From Onthophagus taurus (lineage: Eukaryota > Arthropoda > Insecta > Coleoptera > Scarabaeidae), in contig NC_091976.1 in NCBI RefSeq assembly GCF_036711975.1, positions 6,758,001 through 6,822,000 on the forward strand: a stretch of DNA of 64,000 bases, read 5' to 3'. Below are positions 11,319 to 21,513 of the stretch, piece after piece. Positions within the stretch are counted from its first letter, which is position 1. Each line of letters opens with the position of its first letter. The notes beneath the pieces are model-generated. The model had not been told where the DNA came from. It did no database searches and saw only the letters and a program-made list of their open reading frames with translations. The position numbers and the translations under genes were made by a program.

Positions 11319-11360
11319 GTTTGACGTTTCGGATGCCATGTTGCAACCTGCTTCAGAAAC
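11319..11360 (-). ncRNA. Decayed hammerhead-like motif in nested PLE arm
   Basis: Minus strand: GUUU (11360-11357), CUGAAGC (last A of the core is C), variable stem II ending CC, GAA, palindromic ACGU (11327-11324), C at position 17, and AAAC (11322-11319) pairing with GUUU. The inverted arm at 11945-11981 keeps only the second half. One core change suggests loss of activity. Confidence 0.4.
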
Positions 11361-11458
11361 AAGTTCGAAGTGACGAATTCGTTTTAAAATTTGACAATAA
11401 ATACATGAAAAGGTAATTAATAACTAATTAGTGTCTAATTGTCAACTAAGTTGTTTTG

Positions 11459-11941
11459 TCAAATGCGGGTGGAGAAGGCTTCGTTGAATTTACCAACATC
11501 TTCCATGTGCGTTTGGAAGTAATGTCCGTTTCTTGCTAGCACTTTGGTTTTTTCGAACTCTATGCTGTGTCCTCCTTTGTGGCAATGCTCTGCGACTGCA
11601 GATTGTTGGATCTTCCTTAGTCGGACGTCTCTTTCGTGTTCCTTGATGCGGCACTCGATGTTACGTCCAGTTTGGCCAACGTAATATTTCCCACAACTGC
11701 AAGATAGCCGGTAGACTCCAGCTCCCTTTAATGGGGTTAGTTTGTCTTTGGCTATCGGAAGAGCGTTTTGTATTTTGCTGACCGTACCGTATCGTACCAC
11801 GATATCATTCTTCTTCAGACGCCTCGCAATTCGCTCCGTCACACCTGAAACATAAGGAAGGCAGATAAAACCGGCTGGTGTCGTACTTACCGAGTCATCC
11901 TTCTGTTTGTGTGGTTTGGTGGATCGTCGGATATCTCTCAT
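11459..11941 (-). pseudogene. PLE GIY-YIG endonuclease fragment, 160 aa
   Basis: An open frame of 160 aa holding GVYRLSCSCGKYYVGQTGR followed by IECRIKEHERDVRL and SAVAEHCHKGGHSIEF. The GIY-YIG core is present as GVY and YVG, with the downstream Arg and the helix EH. The upstream ~60 residues (GFICLPYVSGVTERIARRLK) are the usual PLE linker. RT is absent, so the copy is truncated at its 5' end; the frame is open but not autonomous. The enzyme nicks target DNA during PLE insertion. Confidence 0.75.
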
Positions 11942-12794
11942 CGTGCATCAAGGTTGCAACATGGCATCCGAAACGTCAAACATTTTTTCAATAAACGCAC
12001 GGCTTAACCCGAAAGATTTTAGGTCTAGTGTTAGTTCTTGTGATAGTGCTAGTGTTAGTTTTAGTTTAAAGTGAACTATTATCAAAATTAATGTTGTGTC
12101 CCGTTTCAACTCTATGTTTGTAAATATTTGATTGAATTTTAGTTTTGTGTTTATTAATTCTGTTTTCCAGTGTACGGCCAGTTTGACCAACATAGATTCC
12201 GTTACAATTAGAGCATCCGATCGAATACACCCCACTTTCTTTGAGAACATCATATTGTTTGCAATGATAATTAGATAAAAGTTTAAGTAAAGAATTATTG
12301 TTGGAAAAAGCTAAGGTTATATTAAATTTTTTTTAAATATGTTTAGACTCCATAGTAATGTGATTAAAAGAGATAGGTTTATAAATGGAAATGTTATGTG
12401 TTTTAGTGAATAAGGGATCTTTTTGAGATGAGAAAGAATCGTAGGGAATTGTGGTTGGAATAACTGTTGGCTTCCTAAAAATGTCATAAGTAACAGATTC
12501 GGAGTTATCTCTGGTAACCGTAAGATCAAGAAAGTTGAGAGTTTTATTCTTTTCATTTAAAAAAAAAAGAAATATTTTTACTTTTCTTTAAATTCCATAC
12601 TTTTTAACGTCGCCATTCCTATTTCATCTTTTATCTTAATTTTGTTTATCCATCAGATAGCAAAATGCTTTACTTTCATTTGATTTCCAGTCTACACCTA
12701 TTATAGCTTCATTGACTGTAAGTATTTTTCAAAATATTTTTGATTTATGATTTTTTCACTTTTCCTCATTTTCCTCGTGGTTAGGTCTTTTTAT

Positions 12795-13068
12795 ACAGGG
12801 TGATTCATAAGTAATGGGCCAAATTGTAAATGTACGTTCAGGAGGCCAAAATAATAATATTTTCATTAACAATAATGGGTCTTAGTCTGCTCCTTACTGA
12901 GATACAGGATGTTAAAGCGAAAAAAATAAAATAGATTTTTGTTAATAGATCAGCTACTTTTCTACATAATGACTCATAGTTGACTTATAGTTTTTGTAAG
13001 GGTAAACAATAATGTGTGAGAGGATTTGAGTTAACTCGTAGATGTCGCCACATGCGCCATATGAATTA
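12795..13068. repeat. Left terminal inverted repeat
   Basis: Matches 14678-14923 in inverse orientation with no mismatch noticed by eye, apart from an extra A/T-rich ~28 bp stretch (about 12921-12948). Confidence 0.85.
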
Positions 13069-13160
13069 TGAAACGTCAATGAGCTTTTACGTTTAATGAA
13101 TAGTTTAAAACATTTTATTGTTAAGTAAACTGATTCATTCTTGTCCTAACATAAATCAAA

Positions 13161-14246
13161 ATGCCGAGACATAATCACTTTTCAAACGAAGAAATGAGAG
13201 ACATGTTATGCGTTTACGCACAAGAACGTTTTTCTGGGCAAGCAGCATCCAGAAAATATCGTGAAATGTACCCTTACAGAAGGCAGCCAAACCGGAAGAT
13301 ATTTCAAAATATTTATAATCGATTGGGTGAAACAGGTTCATTTCGTCCAAAATATCATACAGGACGTCCTAAGATTATCACTCCGCAGCAAGAAGATGAA
13401 ATTTTGGTAAGAATTGCGCAAAATTCTGAAATAAGCACTCGTCGATTGTCTGCAGCAACTGGAATAAGCCAACCATCCGTGACTAGAATTTTACACAAGG
13501 AAAATTTATATCCCTATCATTTTATACCTGTGCAAAATTTACTTCCAACAGATTATCGAATCAGAGTTCAATTTTGTCAGTGGCTAAAAGGAAAATTGAA
13601 TAATAATCCAACATTCCTAAATAACATTCTTTTCACGGATGAAGCAACCTTTACCAGACGCGGAGTTTTTAATTGGCGAAATAGTCATGCCTGGGAAACC
13701 GAAAACCCTCGTTTAAAAAAAGATAGACATTTCCAGCACGAGTTTAAAATAAATGTGTGGTGCGGTGTAATAGGCAATACATTACTGGGCCCAGTTGAAT
13801 TACCTCCTAATTTAAATGGAGAGTCATATTTAATTTTTTTAAATAATGACTTAGTCGACCTCTTGGGAGATCTTCCATTACAACTAAGAAGAAATATGTG
13901 GTTCATGCAAGACGGTGCTCCTCCACATTTTTCACGTGCTGTGCGCGAACATCTGAATGAAACATTCCCTCACCGTTGGATTGGACGTGGTAGTGAATTT
14001 CAGTGGCCACCTCGCAGTACCGATTTTAATCCACTTGATTTTTATGTGTGGGGTTACATGAAATCAATGGTCTATGCTGAACCTACTATAAATACACGAG
14101 ACGAGTTATGGAATAGAATTCAAGATGCAGCCAATTCAATACGAAATAATCCTGCTACATTTTTTAAAGTCAGACAATCCTTAACCAAACGGTTAAATGC
14201 GTGTATAAATGCTGGTGGTGGTCATGTTGAAAACCTTTTGCAGTAG
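13161..14246 (+). CDS. IS630/Tc1-mariner-type transposase, 361 aa, intact
   Basis: An uninterrupted frame fills the space between the TIRs. Residues 1-60 form a first helix-turn-helix (NHFSNEEMRDMLCVYAQE) and residues 85-115 a second (STRRLSAATGISQPSVTRIL). Catalytic acids: ILFTDEATF, WFMQDGAPPHF, and a third Asp in STDFNPLDFYVWGYMK, so the triad ends in D rather than E. Length and domain order are as in full-length relatives. The start at 13161 is the first ATG after the TIR. With identical TIRs and no lesion this is the best candidate for an active element in the window. Confidence 0.9.
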   Translation: MPRHNHFSNEEMRDMLCVYAQERFSGQAASRKYREMYPYRRQPNRKIFQNIYNRLGETGSFRPKYHTGRPKIITPQQEDEILVRIAQNSEISTRRLSAATGISQPSVTRILHKENLYPYHFIPVQNLLPTDYRIRVQFCQWLKGKLNNNPTFLNNILFTDEATFTRRGVFNWRNSHAWETENPRLKKDRHFQHEFKINVWCGVIGNTLLGPVELPPNLNGESYLIFLNNDLVDLLGDLPLQLRRNMWFMQDGAPPHFSRAVREHLNETFPHRWIGRGSEFQWPPRSTDFNPLDFYVWGYMKSMVYAEPTINTRDELWNRIQDAANSIRNNPATFFKVRQSLTKRLNACINAGGGHVENLLQ

Positions 14247-14677
14247 CTCATAATTAAGCTTAAATTTAATTTAACTTCGCACAACATTAACATGTAGCTT
14301 TTGACAACAGTTGTCGTAAGTGGTCTTAGTTCAAGTCTGTTCTAATGTTGTATTTCGTTTTATTAACTGGCGTACAATAAATTGTTTTATTACGTAATTT
14401 TTTTATGGTTTCAGTTTAATATTGTTATCAATTATCAATTACGGTTAGGTAAATGTCAACATTCCATGCCATGCTTGTGTCTTAACAGATTAATGCTACG
14501 TCGACCACCGTGAAATGTAGTGTAGTGAATTAGTAAAATTCAAATATCTCGAAAATCGTTAATATTTTCAAGATCAAAGAAGTATAGCTTTTTTCTACAG
14601 AAATGATGGGGCTATCCAAATTAAACAAGTATGTTGTAAAATAATGAGCGATAAAAAATTTGTAGCTGATTTCATCT

Positions 14678-14923
14678 AATTCATATGGCGCATGTGGCGA
14701 CATCTACGAGTTAACTCAAATCCTCTCACACATTATTGTTTACCCTTACAAAAACTATAAGTCAACTATGAGTCATTATGTAGAAAAGTAGCTGATTTTC
14801 GCTTTAACATCCTGTATCTCAGTAAGGAGCAGACTAAGACCCATTATTGTTAATGAAAATATTATTATTTTGGCCTCCTGAACGTACATTTACAATTTGG
14901 CCCATTACTTATGAATCACCCTG
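14678..14923. repeat. Right terminal inverted repeat
   Basis: Inverted partner of 12795-13068. Ends at TA 14924-14925. Confidence 0.85.
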
Positions 14924-15045
14924 TATAAAAATTTTTATATAAAAAAGACCTATTTTTATATAAAAATTTTTATTGAGTGTTTCCTGCCTCTAAATTTAAA
15001 AAAATTCTTTTAAAAATTATTTTTATTATAAGTTTAATTAAGACG

Positions 15046-17170
15046 ATAGCAACAAACCGCCCAGCAACAAACTTTTTCCTTTAAATTTCCACCTACTTCT
15101 AGGGCCCATATCTTCGTTATCTAGAAAGATAGCGAAAAACTAAGCACACGGTTGGAAAGCTTGGTCTTTTTTCTATCTTAAACCGAGATATCTCCGCCGA
15201 TATGTTAATAATAAGAGCAAGAGAAAATAAGAAACGTCGCACTGCATTCAATTTACCTCAAAATTACCAAATTTCACGGCCTTGTGCAGCCGTTACCAGA
15301 CGGAAATTCAATAAATGGTTTACATATTCGGAAAGAACTGACCTTGGGCTATCTTATTTCGAGTTTTCGTCCGTCAATATCTGTCGGCGTCTGTCAAAAA
15401 AACGCTCCTGAAAAGGAGCCTACAGTTGGCAACAAACTTTACTTTTGTATTTCCATCTATGTACTTTTCGGACGGATATCTTTGTTATTTATAACTCTAG
15501 CGAAAAACTAAGCACACGGTTGGAAAGCTTGGTCGTTTTTCCATCTTAAACCGAGTTTTCGTCCGCCGATATGTTGATAATGAGAGGAAGAAAAAATAAG
15601 AAACGTCGCGCTGCCACGAATTTTTGCCGCGGCTAAACCACGCTTGGGTCAATAACTCTCTTATATGACGGGGAGAAAACTCCAGAACTATGTTCATCTT
15701 ATGGGAAATTTTCTGCTCTTTTCATCGGTATATAATACATCTCAATCACACGTTTGCACAATCGTTTATCAGCCCAGCAACAAACTTTTCCCTTGTATTT
15801 CCATCTACTTTTCGGGCCAATATTTTGGTTATCTAGAAAGATAGCGAAAAACAAAGAACACGTTTGGAAAGCTTGATCTTTTCTCTATCTTAAACCAAGT
15901 TTTCGTGCGCCTATACGTTGATGATAAGAGCAAGAAAAAATAAGAAACGTCGCGCTGTATTTAATTTACCTCAAAATTACCAAACTTCACAACCTTGTGC
16001 AGCTGTTGCCAGATGGAAATTCAATAAATGGTTTATATATTCGGAAAGAGCTGACCTTGGACTATCTTATTCCGAGTTTTCATCCGCCAATTTCTATCAG
16101 CGTCTGTAAGAAAAACGCATCTGAAAAAGCCCCTACCGATGAAAACACGCATGTATTTCTTGCACTAATAACTTTCCTATTTGATGGGGGAAAACTCTAC
16201 AACTATATTTTTTCTACCACGAATTTTTGCCGCGGCTAAACCACGCTTAGGTCAATAACTCTCTTGTATGACGAGGAGAAAATTGAATGAGAATTGAACT
16301 GAGTTAAAAACCATCAAAACACAATTCGAATCTAAAATTGCTCAAATTCTTCCAGATTCTGATAAAATAGGTGTAACATGAAATAATCTTTCCGTTTTGA
16401 ACAGTTTAACATGTTTCTAAACGTAAAACTAAAACAAGAACTAACACTAGCACTATCAGTAGAACTAATACTAGACCTAGAACTAGAAACTTTCGAGTTC
16501 CAACTAGTTTTCTGAAGAAGGTGGCACTCCAAACGTCAAACATTTGTTCAAAAAACGCACGGCTCAACCCGAAAGTTTCTAGTTCTAGGTCTAGTGTTAG
16601 TTGTAGTGATAGTGCTAGTGTTAGTTTTATTAACACCGGCCGTGAAAGCCTTCGTACTTATATGTTTTTAAACGGTTTTAAATAAATTAAGACTGAATGA
16701 AAAATTATCTGTCAACATGAAATGAAGTTAGAATTCTCTCTCGGGTAAAACTTTGTTCCAAGTTTTCCTACATCCAATAAGAAAGTTAGGGTAAGAAGTG
16801 ATTGTATTCTGCTACCTGTAGGTTGTCTTTCAGGTGCGTTTCTTTTACAGACGCCGGCAGATATTAACGGCGTCTGTAAATGAAAACTCGAAATAAGACT
16901 AAGAAATAAGAATTTGTTGAATTTCCTTCTGATAACGGCTGCACAAGGCCTTAAAGTGGGTCAATTTTGAGGTGATTTAAATGAAAAGACCAAACTTTCC
17001 AACCGTGTTATTAGTTTTTCGCTATTTTTCTAGATAACGAAAATATTGGACCAAAAAGTAGACGGAATTACAAGGGGAAAGTTTGTTGCTGGGCTGAAAA
17101 ACGATTGTGCAAACTTGTGATTGAGATGTGTTATATACTGATGAAAAGAGCAGAAAATTTCTCATAAGAT
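15046..17170. repeat. Tandem and inverted repeat block derived from PLE-type sequence
   Basis: Units beginning with cagcaacaaac and containing ctagaaagatagcgaaaaac and ggttggaaagcttg start near 15071, 15430 and 15776, spaced about 350 bp apart. An inverted copy occupies about 16850-17100. Short frames such as 15202-15411 and 15918-16109 are two decayed copies of the same stretch and show no domain. At 16430-16660 the block carries the same arm tail as the nested PLE. Confidence 0.55.
16507..16541 (+). ncRNA. Decayed hammerhead-like motif
   Basis: CUGAAGA core (16512-16518), a short stem II, AA instead of GAA, palindromic ACGU (16533-16536), C17 and AAAC. It is the same class as the motif at 11319-11360, with the core G of GAA lost. 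Confidence 0.3.
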
Positions 17171-17204
17171 GAATATAGTTCTAGAGTTCTTTCTATTACG
17201 ATAA

Positions 17205-17445
17205 CTCTTTCTATTACATTGGAGTATTACATACACGAAGAAGCGAGAGAGGGTAAATAAAATGCAGCAGTCGCAGAGCATTGACACAAGAAGATATACA
17301 CGATTTCGATAAGACCAATGTGCTAGCCAAAGCCGGAAATTATTTCCAAAGAATGAAAAGACAGGCGACAGTGTTCCATCGAGATAAGAGTAATGTGAAT
17401 AGAGAAGACGGCTGGGAACATGGAAATATTAGCTATGATAAATAA
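17205..17445 (+). pseudogene. PLE GIY-YIG C-terminal relic
   Basis: KCSSRRALTQEDIHDFDKTN, VLAKAGNYFQRMKR and NREDGWEHGN are readable across this stretch. They match the end of PLE endonuclease frames (compare SAVAEHCHKGGH and VLARNGHYFQ at 11550-11510). Only the tail remains. Confidence 0.55.
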
Positions 17446-19028
17446 ATTTCCAAACAAAATTATTAATAAAATCCTACATAAAATTAAACTTCAGAAAGAT
17501 CCCTTATAGTCTAAATACACAGAACGTAAGATTTATAAACCTATTCCTTTTGATACTATTACATTATTACAGATATTATTCCTTTAGTGTTTAAAAAAAA
17601 AAAAAGAAAAAGAGAAACGTAAGGTAATTGATATTAATCTTTTTTTTATCTATGATGTTTCTTTTCAGCAGTATCCTCAATAATGGCGATTCCTATTTTA
17701 TAAAAATAAAACCGTTCCTCAACTTTCTCCATTCAACCATAGGTGGAAATTTTACAAAATTTTAAATACTTTAATAATAATTTTAAACTTTCAATATTGC
17801 TCCAAATTTTATTCAAGATTTTAGTAACAATTATAAATTTTCACTTTATATTAATATTAAGTATAACTTTTGTTAAAATTTGTTTTGAAACACGCAGTCC
17901 AAGAAATGACGTTAAGACCAATTTTTTGTTCATATCATTCTGAATTTTTCGTCAACGTGATAGTATCGATTATGACAGAATAATTTGTTGGTTTCGACAT
18001 CTTTAAAAATTTTATAATAAATTTTGAGTCGTGAAGACAAAACGCAAGTTAGCGGATTTAATTAATTTTTTAATTATCATTTACGGAGTTTTTCCAAAAT
18101 TTTTTTATCACGAAATAAAAATTTATTTGACGTAAAGCCTCGTTGAAATTGAGGTAAGATTTTCGTCATTGTTATTAAATAAAATCATTCATTTTTTTTT
18201 TACTGAAACTTAATATTAACGCATAGAATTTTCATTTTTCAATATAGGCTTTTTTTCCTCCACCATTTCCTCTGAGAGCAAATTATCATCCTCAAATTTA
18301 ATCCACCGCCATCCAGAGGAATTAAAAGGCTGAGGATTCTGAGATCTTTCAATTTGAAGACGATACCATTAAGGTCAGATCGATTTAACGTATTTTTTTT
18401 ATTATTTTGATTACTTCATAACCTATATACAGCGTGTCTCAGCGAGCCCGGCTATTAGACGTTTCTGGGGTTCTGTCCAAAATAAACATTTGAGAATTCA
18501 GACTTAAGTATTATCAATTGCGTTCTCTTCGATTAAAATATTTTCAGATTTGCACTTCTGGTTATACAGTAAGTCGCCACCTACTTTATTTTTTTAAATG
18601 GAATACCTGTATATTTTTATATATTTGGATTTGTCTATTTTCAAGGTTTATGAATAACTTTACTTTTTCCAATTCGACGAGTTATTCGACTTTTTCTAAA
18701 AAAATCTGCTCTAGCAGACATTTGTTCAAAAGATCAGAAAACACTCGATTTTTGGGATATCAATTTAGGGTTGAGAATATAATTAACCAACATAATGGAG
18801 TATTGTTGTTCGTCAGTTTTAATTGTTCTCTTTTTTCTACGTTGGCCGGGGTTGAAAGATGTCAAAATTTTGTTTCAGCTCAGAATATTATCGTAGTTAA
18901 TCGCGTAAGTTGCCAGTTTCGGATTTCTAAACGAGTAACACTGATGAAGTGATTTGGCCGTATTTTTCGTAATGACGTTTATGTAATCGTTTCTGTAGGT
19001 CTTTCGCATCACAAAAAAATAATGAAAA
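17446..19028. other. AT-rich, no gene recognised
   Basis: Poly-T and poly-A runs and short frames only. Around 18429 a cagcgtgtctcagcga string resembles the end of a TA-inserting transposon, but no partner end was found. Confidence 0.3.
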
Positions 19029-19930
19029 ATGAGTGTTGATGAGGAGTTCAGTGCCGTGTACAGACAATATTTTCGTGAAAACGATGAAGACAACGTCCAG
19101 GACAATGACATGTCCGACAATGATCTTACTTCGAATGGTGATAACGATTCACTACATTTCTCTCAGGCAGAAAATAATATGGAACAACGTTGGGTTAGCT
19201 TGGAGTTGTCTGTTGTCGATGAAAAGGAAATGGAGCTGGTAACCAAATTTCTCTCAAAAGATTGTTGTAATAATAAATGCCATACAATGATACCACAAAA
19301 AATGATCGAGAATACGAGAAACAATTGTTTAGAGTTATCCAAAAATGAACTCGATTTAGTGACATTAAGTCGTATCGAAGCCGGAATGATGTGTAACGAG
19401 GAATTAAAAAGTGTTTATTTAAAGCTTGCCGGTCGGAAGAAATATGGACAGAGAAAGGATAGAGAAATTAGGAGGCATAAGATCGAGTTTACCTTCTACA
19501 AGGTACCTGTTTGTCGTTCGTTTTTGCACACGCATGTGGGTAGAAGCGTTACGAACACTTAGTACATCATTTTCAAGAACACGGTGCAACAGTACGACTA
19601 CATGGACTAGCAAATAAAGAATGTACAAATCCAAAATCGTTTAAACCGGCCGATATCCAAAAAGCTGTCAAATTCATTGAGTACACAGCCGATTTATTGG
19701 CTCTTCCACTGCCCGGAAGACTTCCACAATTTAAAGATTATCGTGTCATGAAATTGCCATCAAACGAGATAAAGTCTTCAATTTATCGAAAGTACATTGC
19801 TTCACTCAATAATGACGAATTGAAGATGACGAATCACAGTTTTCGACGCATATGGAACAAGTACATACCCTATGTTACAGTAATGAAACCAGCGGATGAT
19901 CTCTGCGATTTCTGTCGTGGTAAACAATGG
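19029..19930 (+). pseudogene. Transposon-type gene relic, unknown class
   Basis: First frame MSVDEEFSAVYRQYFREN to 19560, then a one-base shift and LVHHFQEHGATVRLHGLANK to about 19930. The protein has an acidic N-terminus, a Cys cluster (CCNNKC), a conserved NCLELSKNELDLV block, the block LLALPLPGRLPQFKDYRVMK, and a CDFC pair near the break. These blocks recur in multicopy proteins of many animal genomes that look transposon-encoded, but I cannot name the superfamily. The sequence is cut at about 19930 by the LINE. Confidence 0.5.
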
Positions 19931-20343
19931 AAAGTGTGGTTATGGTGGTTAATAAAAGGAAACCAAAAAAACGTAATATATTTTTTTTTAATCTTTTAAA
20001 TAAAATAAAGTCTCTAGAAGACAAGGTCAACTTGCTGTCTGTACAGCTTACAAAATATATAAAGACTCAAAACAAAAACATCAAAAACAAGTTATCGAAG
20101 GCATCGTCAGACAATCTGGTTGTGGGTGATGTCAATAAGAAGAAACCACTCCCGAAACTACTGAAAACGGCTAAATGCAACTGTAGTGCCCTTGCAGAGA
20201 TACCCAATGTACTGGAGAAAAAGACAATGGTGAAACCAACCGAACTATCCATACCATTTAGAGTGTAGACCCATGTTGCAAGTGAATTATTTAAAAAATA
20301 AAACGAAAGAACTTCTTAAGTTGCTATATTTAATAAATTTGTA

Positions 20344-20381
20344 GTCAAACTAGTTTCAGGGCTAGCCCCATCCTCAGTGAC
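20344..20381 (-). ncRNA. Hammerhead ribozyme motif, left arm of palindrome
   Basis: Minus strand: GUCA (20381-20378), CUGAGGA, U, stem II GGGG with CCCU, GAA, palindromic ACUAGU (20354-20349), U17, UGAC (20347-20344). Stem I pairs perfectly; stem II has one mismatched end compared with its partner. Confidence 0.6.
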
Positions 20382-20750
20382 AATATCAATAGAAGACTAA
20401 TATTGTAAACTGAAGATCATTAAAAAGGGGGCAATTGAAAGCATGTATAAAGCTGAAGGCAATACAATGCGTTGTTAAACGTGTACAGCAAAACGATTAA
20501 AATGGCGACAGCAAAAAAACGTTATTTTAAACGCTGACGAGACTGTCAGTCTCGTTTCTTCACGTCTCTTTAAAGGATCAACATATTTTTCAACAAGCGT
20601 TTAAAATAAGGTTTTTTTGCTGTCGCCATTTTAATCGTTTTGCTGTACACGTTTAACAACGCATTATATTGCCTTCAGCTTTATACATGCTTTCAATTGC
20701 CCCCTTTTTGAGGATCTTCAGTTTACAATATTAGTCTTCTATTGACATTG

Positions 20751-20788
20751 TCACTGAGGATGGGGCTAGCCCCGAAACTAGTTTGACT
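20751..20788 (+). ncRNA. Hammerhead ribozyme motif, right arm of palindrome
   Basis: Plus strand: GUCA (20751-20754), CUGAGGA, U, GGGG/CCCC stem II, GAA, ACUAGU (20778-20783), U17 (20784), UGAC (20785-20788). Every core position is consensus. Confidence 0.65.
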
Positions 20789-21513
20789 ACAAATTTATTA
20801 AATATAGCAAGTTAAGAAGTTTTTTCGTTTTATTTTTTATCCATACCATGTCAATCCGCATCGAAATCTCCTGGGATAAACCACATTTCTCAACCAATGG
20901 ATAAATCGAAAGTTTTAATCCTGGGGGCAGCCATGCCCTAGGTTCTAGTGACTTTTTGGAGTGCTGCCTGGACAAAACAAAATTCGATCTACTCACTATA
21001 TGTAAGCCTAATGCTGATTTTGCTATTGTATTGGACGGCATTGGTAAGATATGTCGCGATTATAATAAAAATGATTATGTTCTTGTAATTGGGGGTTGTA
21101 ATGATTTGCTAAAGGGTAATGATCCGCCAGCACTAGTATACCGTAAATTAAAGGCTGTAGCTCGTCAGTGTAATGTCTTGTATCTGTCCGTTCCATATTG
21201 GTATGATAAGAAGGAACTTAATTTTAGCATTTATAATTTCAACTGCAACATTTTTGATTTCATTAATAAGATTGGTCCTATCATGGTGTGATAGAACGAA
21301 ACACGGACTTCATTTGAATGTTTCTGGGAAACGTAAAATCTTTTCACACATTGCAAATCTTATTAATAATGATTATAATGAGTACCGTAAGAAAACTAAT
21401 GCTGTGATAAATATTGAATGTTTACCAATGCAGGCTAGCTCTAAGGAACAAATATTGTTAAATAGTAACGAAAATTTTTACAATTACCGGAGACCACGGA
21501 AAGTGGCGTAGAC

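Larger units (their letters stand above)
11200..12069. mobile_element. Nested PLE (870 bp) with 13-bp target duplication
   Basis: The 13 bases AGTGAACTATTAT flank the element at 11187-11199 and 12070-12082. Inverted arms at about 11215-11350 and 11948-12065 share the ctagtgttagttctt-type tail and gcacggcttaacccg. Between them lies a minus-strand GIY-YIG frame. It interrupts the GIY-YIG domain of the surrounding PLE, so the order of insertion is clear. Confidence 0.75.
10937..12590 (-). pseudogene. Outer PLE body: RT thumb and GIY-YIG, split by a nested PLE
   Basis: From right to left on the minus strand: TLNFLDLTVTRDNSE (about 12545-12490) as the RT thumb, PYDSFSSQKDPLF, then SNNNSLLKLLSNYHCKQYD and ESGVYSIGCSNCNGIYVGQ (about 12240-12150) as the GIY-YIG centre with its extra cysteines, GRTLENRINKHK, and after the insertion SSLIHKCQKGYKLDLYELLE (11206-11140). 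The reading resumes exactly after the nested element at 11200-12069. The RT palm is missing, so this is a 5'-truncated copy. Confidence 0.7.
12795..14923 (+). mobile_element. Complete TIR transposon, Tc1/mariner (IS630) superfamily, TA duplication
   Basis: The ends CAGGGTGATTCATAAGTAAT are exactly inverted at 12795 and 14923, each flanked by TA (12793-12794 and 14924-14925). The TIRs are about 246 bp and identical by eye, except that the left one carries ~28 extra bases at about 12921-12948. The central gene is intact. The element sits in the right arm of an older PLE; removing it restores the arm. Confidence 0.9.
10104..15045. mobile_element. PLE with inverted terminal arms, interrupted twice
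   Basis: The left arm (about 10104-10740) recurs inverted at about 12570-12794 and 14926-15045, including the segments with gtagactgg, gacgttaaaaag and gaggcaggaaacactc. The right arm is split by the TIR transposon at 12795-14923. The minus strand between the arms codes for PLE RT thumb and GIY-YIG, itself split by a second PLE at 11200-12069. The right arm ends at about 15045, before the ribozyme part that the left arm carries. Inverted long arms around a PLE body are one of the known PLE layouts. Confidence 0.6.
20258..20838. mobile_element. Coding-free PLE palindrome with two hammerheads, 11-bp duplication
   Basis: The 11 bases ATCCATACCAT lie at 20247-20257 and 20839-20849. Arms of about 230 bp are inverted around a centre near 20560-20580: every landmark of the left arm (catgttgcaag side, ctagcccca, gggggcaattgaaagc, gtgtacagcaaaacg) returns in reverse in the right. 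No frame of note is present. It is two PLE terminal arms joined centre to centre, with the PLE body absent. Confidence 0.8.
19931..21511 (+). pseudogene. LINE ORF1 with SGNH/GDSL esterase-like domain
   Basis: The N-terminal part (19970-20268) is a basic coiled coil (NKIKSLEDKVNLLSVQL) followed by a lysine-rich linker. After the PLE insertion the frame resumes (PCQSASKSPGINH, then KSKVLILGAAMP) and after a frameshift gives KNDYVLVIGGCNDLLKG (about 21080-21120), the SGNH block III GGxND. TKHGLHLNVSGKRK (21297-21340) is block V with the DxxH-like His. Esterase-type ORF1 proteins are typical of CR1-group LINEs. Two frame breaks make this copy inactive. Confidence 0.65.

Noticed and set aside
11945..11981. 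Hammerhead on the plus strand in the right arm of the nested PLE
   Set aside because: Only the second half (GAAACGUCAAAC) is present; the CUGANGA core is replaced.
15202..16109. Two similar 60-69 aa frames as a small gene family
   Set aside because: They are two copies of the same repeat unit, with no domain and with stops in the third unit.
18424..19028. Non-autonomous TA-inserting transposon starting at cagcgtgtctcagcga
   Set aside because: No inverted partner end could be found by eye.
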